From: Bacteriovoracaceae bacterium
GTDB taxonomy: Bacteria; Bdellovibrionota; Bacteriovoracia; Bacteriovoracales; Bacteriovoracaceae
NCBI GenBank assembly: GCA_023954595.1
Contig: JAGSHJ010000109.1
Location: forward strand, 1 to 8,874
Reading direction: 5' to 3'
DNA length: 8,874 bases
Positions 1 through 5,653 of this stretch are shown in pieces; position 1 is the first letter of the stretch; each line of letters begins with the position of its first letter. Below the pieces are notes generated by a model. The model did no database searches and was not told the DNA's origin. It was given only the letters and a program-made list of their open reading frames with translations. The position numbers and the translations under genes are program-made.

Positions 1-239
1 TCTTTGCTGGAGTTTGCAAAATTCCTATATGGAAGCTTCTCGTAGGTACAGTTATTGGTTTTCTTCCAGGTGTAACTCTTCTAACGCTATTAGGGCGTGA
101 AATTAAAAAGATGTTTGAAGAGCCAGGCATACAAACTGCAATAGGATTAGCTGGAGTGGTCGCACTTCTGATAATCGCCTACAAAGTAGGTAAAAGAGTT
201 CAAAGCAAACTTGAAAGGCAAGCACATGAAAACAATTAA
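1..239 (+). CDS. VTT/TVP38-TMEM64 (DedA-like) membrane protein, C-terminal fragment
   Basis: This is an open frame running in from the left edge (first complete codon at base 3) and ending in TAA at 237-239, so only the last 78 residues are visible. They begin with a G-V-x-K-I-P-x-W-K stretch followed by a hydrophobic segment containing G-F-L-P-G and ending T-L-L-G-R. This resembles the end of the VTT (SNARE-associated/DedA-like) domain, where a conserved G-x-x-P-G precedes the last helices. A second hydrophobic helix (around bases 135-185) and a basic tail follow, as in bacterial TVP38/TMEM64 proteins. These are inner-membrane proteins, and some relatives transport lipids such as undecaprenyl phosphate. 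The stop lies 14 bases inside the next gene, so translation may be coupled to the pyrophosphatase. The family call rests on a short fragment; another polytopic membrane protein is possible. Confidence 0.7.
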   Translation, partial: FAGVCKIPIWKLLVGTVIGFLPGVTLLTLLGREIKKMFEEPGIQTAIGLAGVVALLIIAYKVGKRVQSKLERQAHENN

Positions 240-846
240 ATACAAACCTCATCCATGGCATGGAATTAAACCATGGTCAGATAAAGAAAATAACATCCTG
301 AACGTTTATATCGAGATGGTTCCGGATGACACAGTTAAGTATGAACTTGATAAAGATACAGGCTATCTAAGAGTGGATAGACCTCAGAAGTACTCCAATA
401 TAATTCCTGCTCTTTATGGACTTGTACCCAGAACCTATTGCGATAAAGAAGTTGCAAGCTTTAGCCAGAAGGCAACCGGTAGAGTTGGCCTTGAAGGTGA
501 CAAAGATCCATTAGATATCTGTGTTCTGACGGAGAAAAATGTCAGGCATGGAAATCTTTTGTTAGAAGCAATTCCTATTGGAGGCTTCCGGATGATAGAT
601 AAAGGTGAGGTTGATGACAAAATCATTGCTGTATTAAAAAATGATGCCGTCTATGGAAGCATAACAGATGTTGATCAATGCCCAGAGGGAATCATTAATA
701 GGCTTAGGCACTACTTTTTAACCTATAAGCAAATCCCTAGAGTAGGAGATACACCCATTGCTGAAATTACTCACCTGTATGGTGCTAGTGAAGCATTAAA
801 GGTTATTGCCCTTTCAGAAAAAGACTATGGAGAGGAATTTGATTAA
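226..846 (+). CDS. ppa: Soluble inorganic pyrophosphatase, family I, chlamydial-like subtype
   Basis: The enzyme hydrolyses cytosolic PPi to two phosphates, pulling biosynthetic reactions forward. The 206-residue protein (from ATG 226) keeps the family I active site by comparison with E. coli PPase: E30, K38, E40, Y64, the metal-binding run D92-K-D94-P-L-D97, D125, D130, K132 and Y167-K168. The N-terminal H-P-W-H-G and the D-P-L-D-I-C-V-L-T-E-K-N block match, from memory, the longer chlamydial-type enzymes (about 210 residues) better than the roughly 175-residue E. coli type. In the signature, K93 replaces the usual small or Gly residue. I chose ATG 226 over the in-frame TTG at 211 because AAAGG at 214-218 sits 7 bases upstream of the ATG. 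The gene overlaps the preceding membrane-protein gene by 14 bases. Assignment is secure; only the subtype is from memory. Confidence 0.96.
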   Translation: MKTIKYKPHPWHGIKPWSDKENNILNVYIEMVPDDTVKYELDKDTGYLRVDRPQKYSNIIPALYGLVPRTYCDKEVASFSQKATGRVGLEGDKDPLDICVLTEKNVRHGNLLLEAIPIGGFRMIDKGEVDDKIIAVLKNDAVYGSITDVDQCPEGIINRLRHYFLTYKQIPRVGDTPIAEITHLYGASEALKVIALSEKDYGEEFD

Positions 847-871
847 AAAGACCTCGCTGTTAAGCGAGGCC
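845..871 (-). terminator. Intrinsic terminator of the acidic lipoprotein gene
   Basis: A perfect 7-bp stem (852-858 CCTCGCT with 863-869 AGCGAGG) has a 4-base loop. Read on the minus strand it is followed by five T residues (complement of 845-849). It lies 11 bases beyond the lipoprotein stop codon, and its T-tract overlaps the TAA of the convergent pyrophosphatase gene. On the plus strand the hairpin has no T-tract, so it is only a weak candidate terminator for the pyrophosphatase gene. Confidence 0.8.
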
Positions 872-879
872 ATCACAAA

Positions 880-1125
880 TTAATACTCTTCTTCTACAGC
901 ACCTTCATCTTCGAGAAGTGCTTCATCTTCAAAGATCTCTTCATCTTGCATCTGTTGCTCTTCTTCTAAGATGGTGTCATCTTCAATAAGTTGATCATCC
1001 TCTTGAAAGATGTCCTCTTGCTCTTGGATACCTAGGCCGTCATCTTCAACTCCTCGCTCGTTATCACAAGATGCCATTCCAAACATTCCTAATAGGGCCA
1101 ACAACCAAATTATATTTCTTTTCAT
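880..1125 (-). CDS. Small, very acidic lipoprotein with hexapeptide repeats
   Basis: I do not recognise a family. The 81-residue precursor has a basic start (M-K-R), a hydrophobic core (I5-F15) and a lipobox-like G-M-A-S-C with the lipidated cysteine at residue 20. The mature 62 residues contain 29 Asp/Glu and a single basic residue (R24 of the precursor). From about residue 39 the chain is built of units of two hydrophobic residues followed by about four mostly acidic or polar ones: LIEDDT, ILEEEQ, QMQDEE, IFEDEA, LLEDEG, AVEEEY. Asp at position +2 after the cysteine would keep it in the inner membrane under E. coli Lol rules, which may not apply here. The start is ATG 1125, chosen over TTG 1131 because of the Shine-Dalgarno spacing. 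It is monocistronic, with its own terminator. Possible roles are cation binding, electrostatic surface masking or binding a basic partner; none is shown. Confidence 0.8.
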   Translation of the reverse strand: MKRNIIWLLALLGMFGMASCDNERGVEDDGLGIQEQEDIFQEDDQLIEDDTILEEEQQMQDEEIFEDEALLEDEGAVEEEY

Positions 1126-1131
1126 CTTCAA

Positions 1132-1137
1132 CTCCTT
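1132..1137 (-). promoter_or_regulatory. Shine-Dalgarno site deciding the lipoprotein start
   Basis: AAGGAG on the minus strand lies 6 bases upstream of ATG 1125 and immediately next to the in-frame TTG at 1131. Only the ATG has workable spacing, so the 81-residue form is the likely product. Confidence 0.75.
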
Positions 1138-1237
1138 TTGAAAAATAAGTTAAAGGCTTTTTATCGCCTAAAGCTCGGTGATTGCTGCAGTAGAGATAAG
1201 CAAGTTAACTGCCAATGTTGGGATTAAAAAATTAAGG

Positions 1238-1250
1238 GCACAGCTTGTGC
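1238..1250. repeat. Short inverted repeat upstream of the FAD/Rieske gene
   Basis: GCACA-gct-TGTGC is a perfect 5-bp inverted repeat with a 3-base spacer. It sits 27 bases upstream of the oxidoreductase start, in the 150-base region between the divergent lipoprotein and oxidoreductase genes. It could be an operator or a leader hairpin, but at this length it could also be chance. No convincing promoter hexamers were found in this region on either strand. Confidence 0.3.
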
Positions 1251-1276
1251 ATTAAATATCCACCAAGGAGCAGGCC

Positions 1277-2824
1277 ATGAGTAGTAGTCGTAAACAATCT
1301 TCTATCTGGGAACAAGAAGCTGATCATTCTAAAATCAAAAATTATTTTCCAGAACTTTCAACTGACACGAATTGCGAAGTGTGCATCATTGGTGCAGGTA
1401 TTACAGGCCTAACGCTGGCGTACCTTCTGGCCAGTGAGGGCAAAGATGTTGTTGTTCTTGAGGGGGACCATATTGGTGCTGGAGCGACTGGAGCAACATC
1501 AGCACATCTTGATCCATTAACAGACACAAGGCCTAGTGATCTTCTTGAAAGATTTGGACTTGAACAAGCAGGCAATATTTTAGATTCAAATTTTAAGGCG
1601 ATGAAGCTCATTGAAGAAATTTCAAGAATTTACGCACTTGATTGTGAGTTTAAAAAAATTCCAGGAACATTTTTAGCAGGTACTGATGAAGAGCAATTGT
1701 TGCTTGAAGAGGAGTTTGAAGCGTCTAAAAAACTCAAACTCAATCCTCGATTTGAACAGCATTCAAATATTCCGTTTGGTCAAAAGGCAAAGCTAAGCTT
1801 TGATCTTCATGCACGCTTTCAACCTGTGAAGTATTTATTTTCACTGGCAAAAGCAGCAAGGCAGAAAGGGGCACGAATCTTCCACGGTGCTCGAGTAGAT
1901 AATATTAAAGACTCAACGGCATTTTTAAAGGGACGCCAAGCAAAAGCTAAGACATTTGTTATGGCTACACATATGCCTTTCGGGTTGCATCCTATAATTC
2001 AAAGTAGGGTATATCCATTTCGATCATATCTTATTACAGCGAAGCTTAAGTCTGACTTCCCAGACGAATTGTTCTGGGACTTAAATAATCCATATCATTA
2101 TATGAGAAGACTAAGTGACTCTAAACCAAATGTTGTACTACTCGGTGGTGCAGACCATAGAACCGGCGAGAAAGTTAATACAATGCAATCTTACGTGCAG
2201 TTGCAACGCTACGCTAGCAAACACCTTGATGTCGAGTCATTTGAATCAATGTGGTCGGCACAATTTTATCTGTCAGCTGATGGTCTTCCTCTGATTGGCA
2301 AGGCCTCACCTTTTGACGATGTGTATTTTGCCACAGGTTTTGAAGGAAATGGACTCACCTTTGGAACCGTTGCCGCCCAACTAATAGCAGATCAAATCTT
2401 TGAGCGTGACAATCCTGCGGCCAAAATTTACTCACCAAATCGTCTAAATCTAACCTCTTCAGGTAAGCGCTTTATTATGGAGAACTTTACGACGGCCAAA
2501 GACTTCCTTATGGACCGTATTGATAAGAATGAGCAATCTCCTGAGTCGCTTGAGCTAGGTGAGGGAAAAGTTCTAACTTATAAAGGAGAGCAGCTAGCTT
2601 GTTATAGAGACGAAAGCGGTAAGCTCCACGCATTGAGCCCTGTGTGTCCACATGCTAAGTGTCATGTTCGCTTTAATAACTCAGAGAGCTCTTGGGACTG
2701 TCCGTGCCATGGGGGACGATTCAGTGCCACAGGAGAGTTGCTGCAAGGGCCACCAACGCAAGATTTAAAGAAAAGAGATGATTTATTAGAGGAGATAGAA
2801 CGGGAGGACAGGCCTCCCGCTTAA
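1277..2824 (+). CDS. FAD-dependent oxidoreductase with C-terminal Rieske [2Fe-2S] domain (YhfW-like)
   Basis: The 515-residue protein joins two redox modules. Residues about 34-375 form a DAO/DadA-type FAD domain: the dinucleotide-binding I-I-G-A-G-I-T-G-L at 37-45 leads to the acidic residue E62, with G-A-G-A-T-G-A-T-S-A-H behind it and the FAD-binding A-T-G-F-E-G-N-G near 352-359. Residues about 428-497 form a Rieske domain with C457-P-H459 and C475-P-C-H478 as cluster ligands. C462 and C477 match the disulfide pair of cytochrome bc1-type Rieske proteins, which suggests a relatively high-potential cluster. The architecture and length match Bacillus YhfW-type proteins, whose substrate is unknown; amino acids or other amines are guesses from the DAO fold. 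AAGGAG at 1265-1270 lies 6 bases before the ATG. There is no signal peptide, so it should be cytoplasmic. It converges on the helicase gene. Confidence 0.93.
   Translation: MSSSRKQSSIWEQEADHSKIKNYFPELSTDTNCEVCIIGAGITGLTLAYLLASEGKDVVVLEGDHIGAGATGATSAHLDPLTDTRPSDLLERFGLEQAGNILDSNFKAMKLIEEISRIYALDCEFKKIPGTFLAGTDEEQLLLEEEFEASKKLKLNPRFEQHSNIPFGQKAKLSFDLHARFQPVKYLFSLAKAARQKGARIFHGARVDNIKDSTAFLKGRQAKAKTFVMATHMPFGLHPIIQSRVYPFRSYLITAKLKSDFPDELFWDLNNPYHYMRRLSDSKPNVVLLGGADHRTGEKVNTMQSYVQLQRYASKHLDVESFESMWSAQFYLSADGLPLIGKASPFDDVYFATGFEGNGLTFGTVAAQLIADQIFERDNPAAKIYSPNRLNLTSSGKRFIMENFTTAKDFLMDRIDKNEQSPESLELGEGKVLTYKGEQLACYRDESGKLHALSPVCPHAKCHVRFNNSESSWDCPCHGGRFSATGELLQGPPTQDLKKRDDLLEEIEREDRPPA
2801..2819. 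terminator. Hairpin inside the end of the oxidoreductase gene, possible bidirectional terminator
   Basis: CGGGAGG (2801-2807) and CCTCCCG (2813-2819) form a perfect GC-rich 7-bp stem with a 5-base loop. It encodes the last residues before the stop. On the plus strand it is followed by a T/A-rich run (CTTAAATTATTT); on the minus strand by a weaker T content. The two convergent genes are separated by one base, so this hairpin is the only obvious candidate to stop transcription in either direction. Neither side has a clean T-tract. Confidence 0.45.
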
Positions 2825-2825
2825 A

Positions 2826-4814
2826 TTATTTAGCTTGGCTAATTTTGATTTTCTTCATTCTACCTTCACCAAGAGATTCAGAGATAAATCCTGAGTCTTC
2901 TAGGCTTTTGTGAATGATTCTTCTCTCTGCTGGATTTAGAGAGCGCTTAAGTACAACAGGTCTTCTTGTTTGCTTAATTCTTGTTTTAGTTTTCTCAACC
3001 AATTGAATCAAGTCGTCTTCTTGTTGCTTATCATCTTTTTGCTGCTCAACTGTCGCTTGAATACGAATGTTTTTAGCAGATCTTAGTTTGTCTTGCAGGA
3101 ACACCTGAGTAAGTGTTTCAAAAGATCTAAGAAGTTGTTTTCTGTTTGTAAGTAAAAGACCAAGGTCTTTTCCTTTAAATACTAGATCTAGGCTTCCACG
3201 GCTTTGGTGAACACTTACGTAAAGGTCAAGCTTTGCAAGTTTCAACGTTTCAATTAGGAATGGAAGAACTAAACGCTTAAGAGGCTTAGTGTAGAAGCGG
3301 AACTTTTTAAGCTTAGGGCCAAAAAGGAAAAACTTCTTTTTACCTTCTTCTAGAACCTTACTAGCAAGAAGGTTTTTGTCTTTAACATCAAAGTGCTTAA
3401 GAGCCGCTTTTTGTGCGTCTTCAAAGCTGTATCCCTCAATATCAAAGTCTTTATGCTCAACTCTTTCAGGTCTTTTCTTGTCGTCTTTTCTTGGTGCTTT
3501 GTCTGCACGTGGTGCCCTTTCTTCTCTTGGGCCTCTTTTTTCGTCTCTTCTTTTGTCGCCTCTGTCAGGGCGCTTAGGTCCTCTTTCGCTGGAGTTCTCG
3601 TCAATCACCTGTAATGTCCTTTTGTCTATTCGAGGTCTCCTGCCAATGTCATGGGCAAAGTCTTCGTCGGAAAGGTCCATCTTAGGGATTTTTGAATCAA
3701 TATATTCGTATATGGAGTCAAGAAACTCGCAATCCTCATAACCACATAAGCTGATGGCCTGACCTTCTTTACCCGCGCGTCCTGTTCTGCCAATTCTATG
3801 CACGTAGTTGGACGGATCTTGGGGGAGATCGTAATTAATAACTAGATTTACATCTTTAATATCAAGGCCTCTTGCGGCCACGTCAGTACAGACAAGAATG
3901 GTAACTTCTTTGTCTCTAAATTCTTGCATTAAACGGGTACGTTTGTTTTGACTTAGTGCTCCAGAAATTGGTTTAGCTGGAAAACCTAGTCTTCTCAACC
4001 ACTCAGCAACTACGTGAGTCTGGATCTGAGTGTTACAAAATACAATCGCGTAAGTATTTTCGTGATCTCTCAACATTTTAACCAAAAGTGGCATCTTCTC
4101 TTTAGAGCTGATAATTGCCAATTTGTGGTCGATATTGTCTACAAGTAGATCATCTGTATTAATTCTTAGCTCTACCGGATGAGAGCGGAATTTATAGGCC
4201 AGACGTAGAACTTCTTGATTTGAAGTGGCCGAAACCATTATCAGTTGTCTGCCGTTTGGTGCTTGTGAAAGAATGTCTTCAACGTCTTTTTGAAAGCCCA
4301 TATCGAACAATCTGTCAGCTTCATCAAATACAACACCTTTACACTTGGCAAGGGATGTTGATTTTTGCTTTAGAAGGTCTTTTATTCTTCCTGGAGTTCC
4401 TACAAGTACATGTGGATTCTTTGCCAGTAGGTCTTTCTGCTTTTGGATACTCTCGCCACCGATTAAACATACAGTAGTGATACCCATGTGCTCGCCGAAT
4501 TCTTTAAATACCTTGTCTGTTTGTTGTGCCAACTCTCTAGTTGGACTCATAACAAGATATAATGGCTCTCCATTGAGATCACCAAATTCTTCTTTATGCT
4601 TTGCTAGGTCTTCTAGGATAGGAATGGCAAAGGAGCCAGTCTTTCCACTGCCGGTTTCTGCTTGAGCGAAGATGTCTTTTCCTTCAAGTATTGGCTTGAT
4701 GGTCATCTCTTGGATTGGTGAAGGCTTATTGAATCCGGCCTGTTCCAGTCCCTTCAAGAGTTCGGGGTTAAGGTTATAGTCTTTAAAAGTGTGTTCTGTT
4801 TCAGTGTTTTGCAT
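2826..4814 (-). CDS. DEAD-box RNA helicase fused to a Jag/KhpB-like RNA-binding region (Jag_N-KH-R3H)
   Basis: The 662-residue protein unwinds or remodels RNA with ATP. Its helicase core shows the Q motif (PSPIQ, 31-35), Walker A AETGSGKT (52-59), PTRELA (91-96), TPGR (140-143), DEAD (164-167), SAT (195-197), ARGLDI (314-319) and HRIGRTGR (339-346). Residues about 405-455 are a Lys/Arg/Asp/Pro-rich linker. The tail is not a usual RhlE/DbpA tail. Residues 456-508 resemble Jag_N, including V-L-E-E-G-K-K-K-F-F; 512-590 resemble the Jag KH domain; 598-659 resemble R3H, with RPVVL, N-P-x-E and R631-x3-H635. The KH GXXG loop is degenerate (T556-N-R-K). The frame is continuous, so no frameshift is needed. 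Rhomboid lies 55 bases upstream on the same strand. No Shine-Dalgarno site precedes ATG 4814. Helicase certain; Jag homology strong by eye. Confidence 0.93.
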   Translation of the reverse strand: MQNTETEHTFKDYNLNPELLKGLEQAGFNKPSPIQEMTIKPILEGKDIFAQAETGSGKTGSFAIPILEDLAKHKEEFGDLNGEPLYLVMSPTRELAQQTDKVFKEFGEHMGITTVCLIGGESIQKQKDLLAKNPHVLVGTPGRIKDLLKQKSTSLAKCKGVVFDEADRLFDMGFQKDVEDILSQAPNGRQLIMVSATSNQEVLRLAYKFRSHPVELRINTDDLLVDNIDHKLAIISSKEKMPLLVKMLRDHENTYAIVFCNTQIQTHVVAEWLRRLGFPAKPISGALSQNKRTRLMQEFRDKEVTILVCTDVAARGLDIKDVNLVINYDLPQDPSNYVHRIGRTGRAGKEGQAISLCGYEDCEFLDSIYEYIDSKIPKMDLSDEDFAHDIGRRPRIDKRTLQVIDENSSERGPKRPDRGDKRRDEKRGPREERAPRADKAPRKDDKKRPERVEHKDFDIEGYSFEDAQKAALKHFDVKDKNLLASKVLEEGKKKFFLFGPKLKKFRFYTKPLKRLVLPFLIETLKLAKLDLYVSVHQSRGSLDLVFKGKDLGLLLTNRKQLLRSFETLTQVFLQDKLRSAKNIRIQATVEQQKDDKQQEDDLIQLVEKTKTRIKQTRRPVVLKRSLNPAERRIIHKSLEDSGFISESLGEGRMKKIKISQAK

Positions 4815-4823
4815 GCGTTCATT

Positions 4824-4852
4824 AAGATAAACGCTTTAAGGCCCTAAGGCAA
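4824..4852 (-). promoter_or_regulatory. Possible promoter for the helicase gene
   Basis: On the minus strand TTGCCT (4847-4852) and TATCTT (4824-4829) are separated by 17 bases, each matching 4 of 6 consensus positions. The -10 box ends 9 bases before the ATG, so a transcript from here would be nearly leaderless, which would agree with the absence of a Shine-Dalgarno site. Weak matches in AT-rich DNA are common. Confidence 0.25.
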
Positions 4853-4869
4853 CCTGAATCAAGATAAAA

Positions 4870-5520
4870 CTAGCCAACTAGATTATAATGCTCTTCGTTA
4901 AATTTCTTCCGAAGCCATATAAAGTAAATTACACCAATTAATGCTCCACCTAGGTGGGCACCATGACCTATAGGGAGGCCACCACCTTTGGTTTGGGCCA
5001 CTAGACCCCAAAGATCAATGCCAACAAACATTAAAGCACCCCAAATTGCTCTAATTGGGATAATTCCAAGAAGAAGTATTTTCTTCTGAGGAAACATTAA
5101 AGCGAACAGTAAGATGATCCCAGCAATGGCCCCAGATGCACCAAGTGCATTAAGCGCAGGCTCATCTAACAAAAATGCGGAAGTAAAAGAGTGTATTAGG
5201 GAGCCTGCCAGTCCTGCAATAAGGTAGAAAATTAAAAATGGTTTGGTTTTAGTCACCTGAATAACAATTACACCAAAACTATTTAGGACAAACATATTTA
5301 TGAAAATATGAAAGAAGGCATTGTGCGAAAACACAGAGGTGAGAGCTGTCCATATGCGGCCTTGCTCTAATGCCTGCCAACTCACCAGGAAGTTCTCTGC
5401 CATAAATTGCAATCCACCCTGAAAAAATGAATACTGCCATGCTAGAAACACTCCTACATTTACCAAGATGATGGAGTTAATGAGTTGTGACTTGTAAAAA
5501 GGATCTATTAGACGTTCCAT
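4870..5520 (-). CDS. Rhomboid family intramembrane serine protease
   Basis: This 216-residue polytopic inner-membrane protease cuts transmembrane substrates within or near the bilayer. About six helices are visible (roughly 13-33, 67-88, 94-116, 127-144, 148-170, 186-204), the minimal bacterial rhomboid layout without an N-terminal cytoplasmic domain. The catalytic serine is S129 in G-A-S-G, the catalytic histidine is H189 in G-H-G-A-H-L-G-G, and H71-x3-N75 supplies the oxyanion-side residues. The R-x-W-T of loop 1 (R55-W57-T58) is also present, so it should be active rather than an iRhom-like pseudoprotease. No Shine-Dalgarno site precedes ATG 5520. The helicase gene follows after 55 bases on the same strand, compatible with co-transcription. 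The substrate is unknown; the nearby exported proteins lack an obvious rhomboid-type membrane anchor. Confidence 0.93.
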   Translation of the reverse strand: MERLIDPFYKSQLINSIILVNVGVFLAWQYSFFQGGLQFMAENFLVSWQALEQGRIWTALTSVFSHNAFFHIFINMFVLNSFGVIVIQVTKTKPFLIFYLIAGLAGSLIHSFTSAFLLDEPALNALGASGAIAGIILLFALMFPQKKILLLGIIPIRAIWGALMFVGIDLWGLVAQTKGGGLPIGHGAHLGGALIGVIYFIWLRKKFNEEHYNLVG

Positions 5521-5536
5521 CAGTTAAGTCTAGCCG

Positions 5537-5564
5537 TCTATATTCTAAAAACCAAGTAACCCAA
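5537..5564 (-). promoter_or_regulatory. Possible promoter for rhomboid
   Basis: On the minus strand TTGGGT (5559-5564) and TATAGA (5537-5542) have a 16-base spacer. The -10 box ends 16 bases before the start codon. The -35 match is poor and the -10 matches 4 of 6, so this is tentative. Confidence 0.25.
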
Positions 5565-5582
5565 TTATTGACTTGATACTCC

Positions 5583-5600
5583 TGGCCTAGATATGGCCTA
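5583..5600. repeat. Direct repeat TGGCCTA x2 in a divergent promoter region
   Basis: TGGCCTA occurs at 5583-5589 and 5594-5600, an 11-base period or about one helical turn. The similarity continues into the next four bases (GATA versus TACA). It lies between the divergent rhomboid and receiver-like genes, 54 bases upstream of the latter. A TTGACT hexamer sits at 5568-5573. Same-face spacing would suit a dimeric regulator, but this is inferred from spacing alone. Confidence 0.35.
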
Positions 5601-5653
5601 TACAGTGACAAAATGCGTTGTTTGAAATTAAAAATTCAGTTAATAAATGAAGT

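Noticed and set aside
435..626. Minus-strand open frame opposite the pyrophosphatase
   Set aside because: Shadow of a gene with a complete active site; no homology-like features.
890..1040. Repeated TCTTC-type motifs resembling a DNA repeat tract
   Set aside because: They are GAA/GAG/GAT codons of the acidic lipoprotein read from the other strand and have no fixed repeat unit at the DNA level beyond the peptide repeat.
1141..1276. Small gene or RNA in the lipoprotein/oxidoreductase gap
   Set aside because: No open frame with a ribosome site and no strong structure beyond a 5-bp inverted repeat.
1342..1611. Minus-strand open frame opposite the FAD domain
   Set aside because: Antisense shadow of the Rossmann-fold region; no supporting signals.
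2826..3602. Helicase-Jag fusion as a sequencing frameshift joining two adjacent genes
   Set aside because: A single continuous frame runs from DEAD core through linker to R3H with uniform composition, and the core ends in a typical charged linker; no stop or start is bypassed.
3376..3741. Plus-strand open frame opposite the helicase linker, rich in Ser and Leu
   Set aside because: It is antisense to a strongly supported gene; its composition is simply the complement of charged-linker codons and it has no credible ribosome site.
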